64,000 nt of DNA, taken from positions 62,001 to 126,000 of the forward strand of contig JBCBKU010000004.1 in assembly GCA_038521345.1 (NCBI GenBank), written 5' to 3'. The notes beneath the pieces are model-generated. The model saw only the letters and a program-made list of their open reading frames with translations. It did not search any database and was not told the DNA's origin. Shown here one piece after another: positions 26,929-35,796 of the stretch (within the stretch, counting starts at the first letter, position 1; every line of letters starts with the position of its first letter). The translations under genes and the position numbers were made by a program. This stretch comes from JBCBKU01 sp038521345 (GTDB lineage: Bacteria > Pseudomonadota > Alphaproteobacteria > Rhodobacterales > Rhodobacteraceae).

Positions 26929-28059
26929 TCAGCGAAAGCGGCCTTCCGAAACCAGTGATCGGTACTTGCCCCGCAACTCGCCGCGATCGGTGTAGGTTCC
27001 GCGCAGATAGCGTTCTCCGCTCGTCGCCGAATAGGCCTCGCGCCCATGGACAATGCGGTGATTATCAAAGGTCAGACACTCACCTGCCTGCACCGAAAAC
27101 CGCATAACGTATTTCGGATCGGTCAGCATCTGACCGAACCGCACGAAGGCCGGGTAATAGGTATCAAGCTGGCGCTGCGGCAGATCGAACATGTCGGCCA
27201 TATGCAGACTGATCGTAACCCCGGACACCTCACCGTTCGAGTCCAGTTCGATCACGTGCTGGCGTGCCCGCATGTCATAGGCATCGTGTTCCTTGTAGAA
27301 CGGCACTGCCGTCTCTGCCAAAAGCCGGAAACCTTCGGGGTCAAGCGACCGGAAGTCATTGGCGATGGCCGTGCCGTCGGCAAAGAGGTTCAATCCTCCG
27401 GAAACGCTGTTTGCGCGGCAATGCAGATACTGGATGCCGGGTGCGAATTCTTCGGCGGGCACGTCCGTGTGCATTTCGAGTGCAGCCGACGTAAAGGCCA
27501 GATTGGTGGGCTTTACATGGGTGCGCACGTCGAAATAGGGCCCGAAGAACGTTGGGCGGATTTGGCCGATAAGCAGTGCAGTCTCGGTCAGTCCCGCATC
27601 GGTGTCCGGCATGTCGGTGACGATGGCCACGCCTTCGATCAACAGCGCCTCCATCCAGCGCCGGCGCTCGTCCGCATCTTCGAGAAGGGCCGGCTGCGAC
27701 ACCCGGGTCAGATGCGGGTAGTGGTCAGCGTACCATGGCCGGCGCGGCAGATCCGACGGGTCCCGGCGCGGCATGCCCGCGGCGTAGTCCGCAAGACCAG
27801 CCAGGCGGTGTCGCGACACATGCGGTTCGTCGCGCCAGTCGATCACGAGGGTCGCGTCCTCGATCCACGCGGAGCGCGGTCTTGGTGGTGGTGCCGGACG
27901 GAGCACGTCGAACGTGCGTTCGCGGGTTTCGCGATCGAACGAGGTCGGGCAATTGTCCCGCAGCCAGTAATAGTTGAAGTAGGCTGGTCCGGTTTCATCG
28001 AGAACGAGGCTTAGGCCCGCATCCTCCAATACCACTGTGCCGAAGTCCGATCCGTCCAT
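26929..28059 (-). CDS. Gamma-butyrobetaine hydroxylase-like Fe(II)/2-oxoglutarate dioxygenase
   Basis: A 376-residue enzyme with the two-domain layout of BBOX/TMLH dioxygenases: an N-terminal domain (FNYYWLRDNCPTSFDRETR, with fewer Cys than the zinc-binding form) and a TauD/TfdA catalytic domain. The iron ligands are HTD in ALEMHTDVPAEEF and the late His of DNHRIVHGREAYS; the Arg for 2-oxoglutarate follows in RYLRGTYTDRGEL. Candidates are gamma-butyrobetaine, another quaternary amine or, as with TmpA, a trimethylamino phosphonate. No HD-domain TmpB-like partner is next to it. The ATG at 28059 is preferred because the longer frame overlaps the promoter. It diverges from a LysR gene that probably controls it. 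Confidence 0.85.
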   Translation of the reverse strand: MDGSDFGTVVLEDAGLSLVLDETGPAYFNYYWLRDNCPTSFDRETRERTFDVLRPAPPPRPRSAWIEDATLVIDWRDEPHVSRHRLAGLADYAAGMPRRDPSDLPRRPWYADHYPHLTRVSQPALLEDADERRRWMEALLIEGVAIVTDMPDTDAGLTETALLIGQIRPTFFGPYFDVRTHVKPTNLAFTSAALEMHTDVPAEEFAPGIQYLHCRANSVSGGLNLFADGTAIANDFRSLDPEGFRLLAETAVPFYKEHDAYDMRARQHVIELDSNGEVSGVTISLHMADMFDLPQRQLDTYYPAFVRFGQMLTDPKYVMRFSVQAGECLTFDNHRIVHGREAYSATSGERYLRGTYTDRGELRGKYRSLVSEGRFR

Positions 28060-28137
28060 GTTTGCCCGCTTTTTAAGACCACTATTTCCAACGACGGTAG
28101 TGGGCACGGGTCGGCCGCGAAACTCTCGTTGCACTCA

Positions 28138-28165
28138 ATAATATATAACCTGTGGTTTATATTAT
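28138..28165. promoter_or_regulatory. AT-rich inverted repeat between dioxygenase and lysR genes
   Basis: The left arm ATAATATATAACC (28138-28150) and right arm GGTTTATATTAT (28154-28165) match apart from one extra T. The repeat spans a T-N11-A-like site and overlaps the first codon of the LysR gene. In a high-GC genome such a repeat between divergent genes is a strong candidate for LysR binding and autorepression; binding itself is inference. Confidence 0.6.
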
Positions 28166-29102
28166 GGGATACGCCTTGCCCCCACTGCGCCTGCTTCTGG
28201 CCTTTGCGGCGGTGGTACGAACGGGTTCGGTGCGCGCAGCGGCGGCCGAACTGAACGTGACCCAACCGGCGGTCAGCCAGGCGGTAAAGCAGCTTGAGGC
28301 CTATTGCGGTTTGCGATTGCTCGATCGCAGCCGGCGTCCAGCAGCACCGACGGACGCGGGGCGCCTTATCGCGGGGGCCATCTCGACGGGCCTTGGTGCC
28401 ATCGAACAGGCGCTCGAGGAGGCCCGGCGAACCGCGACCCAAGGCGCACGCACGGCAACAATCGCGTGTTCGACCGGGGTCGCAACGTATTGGCTGATGC
28501 CAAGGCTTGGCGTCTTTTACGATCAGTATCCGGACATCACGGTCAATGTCGTGACGACCCAGTCCGGCGCGCCTGACCTGGGCCAGGGCATCGACCTCGC
28601 CATCCGCTTTGGCCATGGACGCTGGGGCGATGGCGCGGTGACGCATCTTTTCGACGAAATTGTCGAGCCGGTCTGCAGCCCTGCTCTTCTCGCGCGCTTG
28701 CGCGGGACGCCCAAACTCGACAACGTCTCCCTTTTGCACGTGAAATCTCCAGAGACTTCATGGATCACCTGGTCCGAATACCTGCGGGCCGTCGGGCAAC
28801 CACACGCCGCCGGGGGCGGGCGAACATTTACCAATTACGTGCAGGCGACGCAGGCGGCGCTTGAAGGCCATGGCGTTATGCTTAGTTGGCGGTCCATCAC
28901 GGGGGCGTTGATCGCCTCGGGTCATCTGGTGCCGTTCGGTCTTCCGGAGCTCGCAGCCGAAGACGCGTTCTATATCGTCGCCCGCTCGAAACGGCAGGGC
29001 GAGTCGGAAGAAGCCTTGCGCGCGTGGCTTGTGGCGCAATCCAAGGACACCGGCGACGGTCCTGCTTTTCTGACGGGCCACATTCCGGCACCGGCGGACT
29101 GA
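28164..29102 (+). CDS. LysR-family transcriptional regulator (GcvA-like)
   Basis: A 312-residue regulator. The helix-turn-helix is near the N-terminus (AFAAVVRTGSVRAAAAELN then TQPAVSQAVKQLEAYCG). The effector domain has the GcvA-like segments IACSTGVATYWLMPRLG, DLAIRFGHGRWGDG and ALEGHGVMLSW. The ATG at 28164 (MGYALPPLR) fits the family; an in-frame GTG at 28152 would start inside the palindrome arm. It is divergent from the dioxygenase gene, its likely target, and upstream of iolB on the same strand. Confidence 0.88.
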   Translation: MGYALPPLRLLLAFAAVVRTGSVRAAAAELNVTQPAVSQAVKQLEAYCGLRLLDRSRRPAAPTDAGRLIAGAISTGLGAIEQALEEARRTATQGARTATIACSTGVATYWLMPRLGVFYDQYPDITVNVVTTQSGAPDLGQGIDLAIRFGHGRWGDGAVTHLFDEIVEPVCSPALLARLRGTPKLDNVSLLHVKSPETSWITWSEYLRAVGQPHAAGGGRTFTNYVQATQAALEGHGVMLSWRSITGALIASGHLVPFGLPELAAEDAFYIVARSKRQGESEEALRAWLVAQSKDTGDGPAFLTGHIPAPAD

Positions 29103-29198
29103 CGCACGAAACGCCGAACCCGAGTGTTGCCGTTCAGCGCATCCTGGCGCACATCTTGCAAGGTCTCTACGAATACCCACCCCAAGAAAGGCGACCCG

Positions 29199-30005
29199 GT
29201 GCCAGATCTCCTGCGAAAACCCTTCGGATCCCGTGGACAGGTCCACGCGATCACCCCCGCATCCGCCGGGTGGCGCTATGTCGGCTTCACGCTCTACCGT
29301 CTCCGCCCCGGCGACCGGGCCGCGGGAATCACCGGAGAAACCGAGGTGATCCTCGTCATGGTCGAAGGCAAGGCCACGATCCAGGGTGCCGGGAGATCGT
29401 GGGGCAGCCTCGGGGACCGCATGTCGGTCTTTGAAAAGACGGCGCCACACTGTCTCTACCTGCCCAACGGTTCCGATTGGCAGGCCGAGGCCGAGACCGA
29501 CTGCGTTCTCGCAGTCTGCTCAGCGCCCGGCCATGGCGGACACGAAGCCCGTAGGATCGGACCCGATGGCATCTCTTTGACCGAACGCGGAACCGGGACG
29601 AACACGCGATACATCAACAACATCGCGATGGAAGCCGAGGATTACTGCGATTCCCTTCTGGTGACGGAGGTCTTCACACCTCCGGGCCACTGGTCGTCGT
29701 ACCCGAGCCATCGCCACGACGAGGACGATTTTCCACGGATCACGTATCTGGAAGAGACCTATTATCACCGCCTCAACCCGGCATCGGGCTTCGGAGTGCA
29801 GCGGGTCTACACGGATGACGGCACCCTTGATGAGACCATGGCCGTGGCGGATGGTGACGTGGTGCTTGTGCCACGCGGACATCATCCCTGCGGGGCCCCC
29901 TACGGCTTCGAGATGTACTACCTGAACGTCATGGCGGGGCCCTTGCGCAAATGGCGGTACGTTGCCGCGCCCGAGGTCCAGTGGATCATGGACCGCGACA
30001 GCTGA
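29199..30005 (+). CDS. iolB: 5-deoxy-glucuronate isomerase IolB
   Basis: A 268-residue bicupin isomerase of inositol catabolism, which converts 5-deoxy-D-glucuronate to 2-deoxy-5-keto-D-gluconate. Family landmarks are GETEVILVMVEGKATIQG, the metal-site segments SSYPSHRHDEDDFP and LEETYYHRLNP, GFGVQRVYTDDGTLDE and VPRGHHPCGAPYGFEMYYLNVMA (each split here at natural breaks). The length is as in Bacillus subtilis (271). I chose the GTG at 29199, preceded by AAGAAAGG; a frame open from 29124 lacks similarity. No iolC, iolD, iolE or iolA is recognisable nearby, so it is an isolated copy. Confidence 0.93.
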   Translation: MPDLLRKPFGSRGQVHAITPASAGWRYVGFTLYRLRPGDRAAGITGETEVILVMVEGKATIQGAGRSWGSLGDRMSVFEKTAPHCLYLPNGSDWQAEAETDCVLAVCSAPGHGGHEARRIGPDGISLTERGTGTNTRYINNIAMEAEDYCDSLLVTEVFTPPGHWSSYPSHRHDEDDFPRITYLEETYYHRLNPASGFGVQRVYTDDGTLDETMAVADGDVVLVPRGHHPCGAPYGFEMYYLNVMAGPLRKWRYVAAPEVQWIMDRDS

Positions 30006-30029
30006 GGGTGGCGCGCAGGGAACGACTTC

Positions 30030-31523
30030 GTGACCAATACACTCTACGACACCCTGATTGCGCCCCGGGCCCGCGATGACGGACCATTTCTGGACCTCGA
30101 CGACGGGTCGGTCTGGTCCTATGCCGACTTCGTCGAACGGGCCGCGCAACTGGCCCATGTCCTGACTGCATCGGGCGTGGGCCCGGGCGACCGCGTCGTG
30201 GTGCAGACCGCCAAAACAGCCGATTCTATCGCGCTTTATGCAGCGACCCAGCAGGCCGGGGCCGTCTACCTGCCCCTGAACACCGCCTACACCGAGAGTG
30301 AATTGCGCTACTTCGTCACCGACGCGGCACCGGCGATGGTCGTCTGCGCCCCCGAGCGGGCAGACGCGATGGCCGACCTTGCCAAGGCAGCGAATGCCAC
30401 GCTGATGACGCTGGCCGATGGGGACGCGGGCAGTCTGGCCGAGGCGGCCCGGGACCAGCCGACGCGGTTTGAGACAGTTGCACGCAGTCCCGATGATCTG
30501 GCGGCCCTTCTCTATACGTCGGGCACGACAGGGCGCTCGAAGGGGGCCATGCTGAGCCACAAGAATCTTCTCTCGAGCGCAGAAACCCTGACCGATCTCT
30601 GGCAAATCCGACGGTCGGACCGGCTGATCCACGCCCTGCCCATCTTTCACACTCACGGGCTATTTGTGGCGATGAATACCTGCCTTCTTGCCGGGGCCCG
30701 GGTACGGTTCATGGCTGCCTTCGACACGGACGCCGTTCTCGATGCCCTGCCCGCCTCGACCCTGTTAATGGGCGTGCCTACGTTTTACACTCGGCTTCTC
30801 GGTGATCCGCGCCTCACCCGGGCCTTGGTGGCGCAGATGCGCCTTTTCATCTCGGGTTCGGCGCCCCTTCTGGCCGAGACTCACGTCGCCTTCGAGACCC
30901 GAACGGGCCACCGGATCCTTGAACGCTACGGCATGACCGAGACCAACATGATCACCTCGAACCCCTACGACGGCGACAGGGTGGCCGGCACGGTGGGTTA
31001 TCCCCTGCCCGGCACCGAAGTCGCAATCACCCGGAACGGAAATCGTGTCGGCCCCGGCGAGGTGGGTATGATAGAGGTGCGCGGCGACCATGTCTTCCAG
31101 GGATACTGGAACATGCCCGAGAAGACCGCGGAAGAGTTGCGCGAGACCGGGTTCTTCATCACCGGCGATCTGGGGATCATGGACGAAGATGGACGGATCA
31201 GCATTGTCGGCCGCCAGAAGGATCTGATCATTTCGGGCGGCTACAACATTTACCCCAAGGAAATTGAAACGCTGATCAATGCCGCCGACGGCGTCCGGGA
31301 AAGTGCGGTTTTCGGCGTGCCCCATCCGGATTTCGGGGAGAGCGTCGTGGCAGCGATTGTCCTCGACGATGATCGCGTGACCGAAGCGACCATCGCCGCG
31401 CAAGTCGAACCCCATCTGGCGCGCTTCAAGCATCCGCGCCGCTACGTCGTTATGACCGAACTGCCACGCAATACGATGGGCAAGGTCCAGAAGAACCTGC
31501 TGCGCGCGACCTACGGCGCCTGA
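30030..31523 (+). CDS. matB: Malonyl-CoA synthetase-like acyl-CoA ligase (MatB)
   Basis: A 497-residue AMP-forming ligase. The P-loop motif is YTSGTTGRSKGAMLSHKN, the A5 motif is RYGMTETNMI, and the A7-A8 segments are TGDLGIMDEDG and VGRQKDLIISGGYNIYPKEIE. The catalytic Lys is in NTMGKVQKN. The MGVPTFYTRLL segment with its Arg is characteristic of MatB, which joins malonate to CoA. It starts with a GTG 24 bp after iolB, with AGGGA upstream. It may take malonate derived from inositol (malonic semialdehyde) breakdown; that link is inference. A methylmalonate or another short dicarboxylate is possible. Confidence 0.86.
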   Translation: MTNTLYDTLIAPRARDDGPFLDLDDGSVWSYADFVERAAQLAHVLTASGVGPGDRVVVQTAKTADSIALYAATQQAGAVYLPLNTAYTESELRYFVTDAAPAMVVCAPERADAMADLAKAANATLMTLADGDAGSLAEAARDQPTRFETVARSPDDLAALLYTSGTTGRSKGAMLSHKNLLSSAETLTDLWQIRRSDRLIHALPIFHTHGLFVAMNTCLLAGARVRFMAAFDTDAVLDALPASTLLMGVPTFYTRLLGDPRLTRALVAQMRLFISGSAPLLAETHVAFETRTGHRILERYGMTETNMITSNPYDGDRVAGTVGYPLPGTEVAITRNGNRVGPGEVGMIEVRGDHVFQGYWNMPEKTAEELRETGFFITGDLGIMDEDGRISIVGRQKDLIISGGYNIYPKEIETLINAADGVRESAVFGVPHPDFGESVVAAIVLDDDRVTEATIAAQVEPHLARFKHPRRYVVMTELPRNTMGKVQKNLLRATYGA

Positions 31524-31671
31524 CGGGCCCGGATGCCGAACGGGTGTCGTCCCACACACTCGGCAACCTTGCGATAATGTTTTGTGAAGTCTGAGCCTCT
31601 CGCGTCCGCGGGAAACAAGGCTGTGATGTTGGCACCTGACGCTCCCTGCGAACCAGCTAGGGAGTATCCAA

Positions 31672-33255
31672 ATGCCTCGTTTGACACGCCGCGAATTCAT
31701 GACGCACGTATCCGCCGGCGCGACCGTCTTCGGTCTCAGCCATCTCCTTGATCCGACCAAGGCGCTTGCGGCGACACCCGCAATGGTCGAAGCCATGGTC
31801 GCAGGCCAGACTCCGAAGCAGGGCGGAATCTTGACCTATGGCCAGACCTACCCGAACTGGGCCCTCGGCCAATCGAACCGGGGCGAGCACCCCTATTTCT
31901 GGCTCGACCTCCTGACGCGTTCCGTCTGGAACGCGCTCACATGGGTGGATGAGGAGATGAACGTGCAGCTTGAGCTGGCGACCTCGCTCACACCCAACGA
32001 AGACCTCACGGTTTGGGACTGCACGATCAAGGAAGGCGTGATGTTCCATGACGGGACAGAATTGACCTCCGCCGACGTGATCGCCTCGATGAACTTTCAC
32101 AAGGACGCGATTGGCCTCATCCGCCAGAACGTGGACCGCATGGAGCCGATGGGCAAATACGGCGTGCGCTTCTTCCTTGTGAATGCAAATGCCGAATTCC
32201 CCTTCGCGCTGGCGGAATACCGCGCGATGATCTTGAAGGCCAACGACAACCTGGAAGAGATGGGCTTCGACGGTATCGGTTCTGGCCCCTTCAAGCTGAT
32301 CGAGATCGACAATGCGCGCCAGTTCCGCGCCGAGCGGTTCGATGATTACTGGATGGGTGCGCCCTATCTGGACGAGCTGCGCGGTGTGATTGCCATGGGC
32401 AACGCGGCCATCAATGGTTTCCGGGCGGGTCAGTTGAACTCGGTCTGGAACATCGATCCGGGACAGATTGGCCAGTACGAAGAGGTGGGCGGCGCGATCC
32501 ATGCCTCCGCCGCCGGAGACCAGTTCTGGCTGATCATGCCGAAGAACCTGGACTTCCCATGGAACGATGTGCGCGTGCGGAAAGCCATGAGCCTTGCGAT
32601 CGACCGGCCCGCGATCAACCGGATTGTCTATAACGATCCGGATGGCTGGACTGGCAACGACAGCCACATGACCGGCGTGAACAAGGAATTCGTGGCGCGC
32701 CCTGTAGAGCGCGACGTGGATCAGGCCAAGGCACTTCTGGCAGAGGCGGGCTATGGCGACGGCGTGACCCTGCCCGCGATGGTCTTCTGCCCCTCCTTCC
32801 CGGAAGAGCCGCGCGTCTATCCGATTGTCTCTGAAAGCCTCGCCGAAGCAGGCATCAAGCTCGAATTCCAGGAACGTCCCTGCGACGGCTTCAACCCCTT
32901 CGTGAGCGCCGTTAACCAGCCCATCGGGCGCCCGCGCCGCAACCTTGTGGGCCCGCGCAACCCGTTCATCAATCTGGGCCGCGCCTCGAGCCGCAACGCC
33001 GCCGAGCCCGGCGGCTGGACCGGCGCTGGATCCGAGAAATACGACTCGCTGGTGTTGGAGGCCGTGGGCACGCCGGACGACGCAAAGCGCACCGAACTCT
33101 ACCAGGAAGCGCAGAAGATCCTACAGGACGAGGTTCCAGGCATCATGCTGGGCGGCCGACGCAACATGGTGGCACACGCGGCCAATGTGAAGAACGCGCG
33201 CAGCCATTCGCAGAACTGGTCAAGCCGCTTCGAATACATCTGGATCGACGCCTAA
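31672..33255 (+). CDS. Dipeptide/oligopeptide-type ABC transporter binding protein (first of two)
   Basis: A 527-residue family-5 extracellular binding protein. It begins with a twin-arginine signal (LTRREFMTHVSAGATVFGL). It continues with the family-5 layout: a GGILTYG strand, NALTWVDEEM, a VMFHDGTELTSADVIASM loop, GIGSGPFKL, WNDVRVRKAMSLAIDRPA and a C-terminal lobe. It is closely related to the protein encoded next and has exactly the same length. It supplies the DppB/DppC/ATPase genes downstream. The ligand is unknown. The ATG follows GGGAG. A 148-bp gap separates it from matB. Confidence 0.92.
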   Translation: MPRLTRREFMTHVSAGATVFGLSHLLDPTKALAATPAMVEAMVAGQTPKQGGILTYGQTYPNWALGQSNRGEHPYFWLDLLTRSVWNALTWVDEEMNVQLELATSLTPNEDLTVWDCTIKEGVMFHDGTELTSADVIASMNFHKDAIGLIRQNVDRMEPMGKYGVRFFLVNANAEFPFALAEYRAMILKANDNLEEMGFDGIGSGPFKLIEIDNARQFRAERFDDYWMGAPYLDELRGVIAMGNAAINGFRAGQLNSVWNIDPGQIGQYEEVGGAIHASAAGDQFWLIMPKNLDFPWNDVRVRKAMSLAIDRPAINRIVYNDPDGWTGNDSHMTGVNKEFVARPVERDVDQAKALLAEAGYGDGVTLPAMVFCPSFPEEPRVYPIVSESLAEAGIKLEFQERPCDGFNPFVSAVNQPIGRPRRNLVGPRNPFINLGRASSRNAAEPGGWTGAGSEKYDSLVLEAVGTPDDAKRTELYQEAQKILQDEVPGIMLGGRRNMVAHAANVKNARSHSQNWSSRFEYIWIDA

Positions 33256-33269
33256 TCCAATGCACAGCG

Positions 33270-33292
33270 GCGCCGCCCCAAACGGGCGGCGC
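33270..33292 (+). terminator. Stem-loop after the first binding-protein gene
   Basis: A perfect 9-bp stem, GCGCCGCCC (33270-33278) and GGGCGGCGC (33284-33292), with loop CAAAC, followed by TTTCACTTT. It lies between the two binding-protein genes and, like the phnD hairpin, probably tunes expression rather than ending the operon. Confidence 0.7.
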
Positions 33293-33316
33293 TTTCACTT
33301 TCAAGGAGTAGGACCC

Positions 33317-34900
33317 ATGGTCACACGTCGCGGTTTTATTTCGGGCTCAGCCGCTATCATCGGTGTTGGCGCCCTTCCAAGCCTCGCCAAGGCCAGCACG
33401 GTCGAGGATTTCGTCAACGGACTTATCGAAGGCCAAACACCCAAAACGGGCGGCACGCTGACCTATGGCAACCCGGTGCCGAACTGGGCACTTGGTCAAT
33501 CTGACCGCGGCCAGCACCCCTACTTTTTCATGGACATCCAAACGCGCAGCATCTGGAACGCGCTGACCTGGGTCGACGAAACGCTTGAGGTCCGTCCTGA
33601 ACTGGCGGTCAGCTACACGCCCAACGAAGACGCGACTGTCTGGGACTACACGCTTCGGGAAGGCGTGATGTTCCACAACGGCAAAGAGTTCACGTCCGAG
33701 GACGCCGTCGCCTCTTGCCGACTGCACGCCCACCCCGAACTGGGCGGCGTCGGCTTTTTCAAACAATATATCGACCGCGTTGAGACCAATGGGAAGTACG
33801 GGATCCGCTTTTTCCTGACGCGCCCGAATATCGAGTTCCCCTACGCTACCGCCGAGTATCGCGCGCAGATGCTGCCCGCGCTCGAGAACCTAGAGGACAT
33901 GGGCTATGACGGCATCGGTACCGGTCCTTTCAAGCTGACCGAGATCGATAACAAGCGGCAGTTCCGCTCGGTCCGGCACGAGGATTACTGGATGCCCGGC
34001 CGTCCCTATCTCGATGAGTTGGTCGGCGTCCTCGCGCAGGGCTCAAACGCAATCAACGGGTTCCGCGCAGGTCAGTTCGACGTGATCCTGAACGCCGATC
34101 CCGGCCAGTTTGACCAGTTCCGCGACGCAGGCGGCGTGGTGCAAAGTGCGCCATCGGGCGACCAGTTCTGGCTTGTCCTGCCGAAGAACCTCAACCTGCC
34201 CTGGAACGATGTGCGCGTGCGCAAGGCGATGAGTCTGGCCATCGACCGGAAGGCGGTGAACACCATCGTCTATGCCGATCCCGAGGGCTGGACCGGCAAC
34301 GATACGCACATGAACGGCGTGAACAAGGAGTTCCTGCCGCGCCCGGTGGAACGCGACGTAGCCGAAGCCAAGCGCCTTCTGGCCGAGGCAGGCTATCCCA
34401 ACGGGATCGAACTTCCTGCAATCTTCTATTGCCCGACCTACCCCGAAGAGCCGCGGCTTTGGGCGGTTGTCGGCGAAAGCATGAAAGAGGCGGGAATCAC
34501 ACTGCAATTCACCGAGCGTCCGTGCGACGGGTTCAATCCTTTCGTCAACGCCGTGAACAAGCCGATCGGTCGCCCGCGCCGGAACCTCGTCGGTGCGCGC
34601 AACCCCAACATCAATCTATCGCGGGCCTCGAACCTGAATGCCGCCGAGCCGGGTGGCTGGGCCGGGGAAGGCTTTGAGCGCTACAGTGCGCTTCTGGCCG
34701 ATGCAGCAGCCGAAGTCGACGACGACAAGCGGCTGTCGATTTACCACGAGATGCAGCAGATCGCGCAGGAAGAAGTTCCCGGGATCATGATCGGCGGGCG
34801 CCGCACAAATCTTGTGCACCGGGAGGGTATCAACAACCTGCGCCCTGCCACGCAACTTTGGCAGAGCCCGCGTTACGAAACTGTCTGGAAAGACGCTTAA
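33317..34900 (+). CDS. Dipeptide/oligopeptide-type ABC transporter binding protein (second, tandem copy)
   Basis: A 527-residue paralogue of the previous gene product. The N-terminus has a twin-arginine signal (VTRRGFISGSAAIIGVGAL). The shared core includes GQTPKTGGTLTYG, PNWALGQSDRGQHPYF, GIGTGPFKLTEIDN, QFWLVLPKNLNLPWNDVRV and a conserved NPFVNAVNKPIGRPRRNLVG block. The ATG at 33317 is preceded by AAGGAG. The near-equal length and block-by-block similarity show a tandem duplication. Differences in the C-terminal lobe may give each copy its own ligand preference. Confidence 0.92.
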   Translation: MVTRRGFISGSAAIIGVGALPSLAKASTVEDFVNGLIEGQTPKTGGTLTYGNPVPNWALGQSDRGQHPYFFMDIQTRSIWNALTWVDETLEVRPELAVSYTPNEDATVWDYTLREGVMFHNGKEFTSEDAVASCRLHAHPELGGVGFFKQYIDRVETNGKYGIRFFLTRPNIEFPYATAEYRAQMLPALENLEDMGYDGIGTGPFKLTEIDNKRQFRSVRHEDYWMPGRPYLDELVGVLAQGSNAINGFRAGQFDVILNADPGQFDQFRDAGGVVQSAPSGDQFWLVLPKNLNLPWNDVRVRKAMSLAIDRKAVNTIVYADPEGWTGNDTHMNGVNKEFLPRPVERDVAEAKRLLAEAGYPNGIELPAIFYCPTYPEEPRLWAVVGESMKEAGITLQFTERPCDGFNPFVNAVNKPIGRPRRNLVGARNPNINLSRASNLNAAEPGGWAGEGFERYSALLADAAAEVDDDKRLSIYHEMQQIAQEEVPGIMIGGRRTNLVHREGINNLRPATQLWQSPRYETVWKDA

Positions 34901-34906
34901 CCCCTC

Positions 34907-34929
34907 GGGTGGGCGCGTCGCGCCCACCC
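34907..34929 (+). terminator. Stem-loop after the second binding-protein gene
   Basis: A perfect 10-bp stem, GGGTGGGCGC (34907-34916) and GCGCCCACCC (34920-34929), with a three-base loop. It has no long T-run, so it is more likely an mRNA-stabilising or partial-stop element than a full terminator. It starts 7 bp after the stop. Confidence 0.6.
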
Positions 34930-34952
34930 TTCACGACCCAAAGGACACGAAC

Positions 34953-35783
34953 ATGCCTCCGCTCAAGATCGGCGCCGCACTGATGATCGACGCCATTGCA
35001 ACGCATCGCGATTGGCTCTTTTCCGAGAACCGAGATCTCGAAATCCAGGACTTCTTCCGCGCGGAAGTCTATCGCGAAGGCTGGCAAGCCACGGTGGACC
35101 GCGCCAAGGCCGAAATCGACGGGTTCAAGGGACGTCTGGGGATCCATGGCCCCTTCATGGGTCTCGATATTGCCTGTTCGGACCCGGATACCGCCGAAGT
35201 GATAGCCAAGCGCTATGCCGATGCCGTCGAGGCGGCGGCCGCGCTTGGTGCCACGCAGATGGTGATCCACTCGCCCTTCAATAACTGGCACGAGTACAAC
35301 CGCTTCAACTTCATCCAGCCGGGTTTCGACAGCGTGGTCGAGAAAGTTGCATCGGACGTCCGAAACGTCATGGGTCAGGCGCTGAAACTGGGCGAAGAGC
35401 ATGGCGTGCAGATGGTGCTGGAAAACATCCAGGACATCACCCCACAGATCCGGCGGGAAATGGTCGAGATCATCGGGTCGCCAGCGCTGGCACTTTCGAT
35501 CGATACCGGGCACGCGCAGATCGCGCAGCGTGCATCGGACGCGCCACCGGTCGATGTCTATGTCCGAGACGCCGGTAACCTGCTCAAGCACGTGCATCTG
35601 CAGGACACCGATGGATATGCCGACCGGCACTGGGCACCGGGCGAAGGCCACATAGAGTGGATCGAGGTCTTCCGTGCACTTGCCACGCTCGAAAGCACAC
35701 CGCATCTGGTCCTTGAACTCAAGCGGCACGAAGATATCCCGGCCGGCTTCAATTATCTGCACGGCATCGGCGCAGCAACCTGA
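34953..35783 (+). CDS. Sugar phosphate isomerase/epimerase-like TIM barrel protein
   Basis: A 276-residue AP-endonuclease-2/xylose-isomerase-like TIM barrel (the family of IolE, IolI and related epimerases). Metal-site segments are visible as GIHGPFMGLDIAC, QMVIHSPFNNWHEYN, QMVLENIQDIT, ALSIDTGHAQIA, LLKHVHLQDTDG and HLVLELKRHE. The ATG at 34953 follows AAAGGACACGAAC; a longer frame overlapping the stem-loop is rejected. It lies between the binding-protein and permease genes, so it probably acts on the imported compound. Exact chemistry is unknown. Confidence 0.84.
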   Translation: MPPLKIGAALMIDAIATHRDWLFSENRDLEIQDFFRAEVYREGWQATVDRAKAEIDGFKGRLGIHGPFMGLDIACSDPDTAEVIAKRYADAVEAAAALGATQMVIHSPFNNWHEYNRFNFIQPGFDSVVEKVASDVRNVMGQALKLGEEHGVQMVLENIQDITPQIRREMVEIIGSPALALSIDTGHAQIAQRASDAPPVDVYVRDAGNLLKHVHLQDTDGYADRHWAPGEGHIEWIEVFRALATLESTPHLVLELKRHEDIPAGFNYLHGIGAAT

Positions 35784-35796
35784 GGCGGCACGGCGC

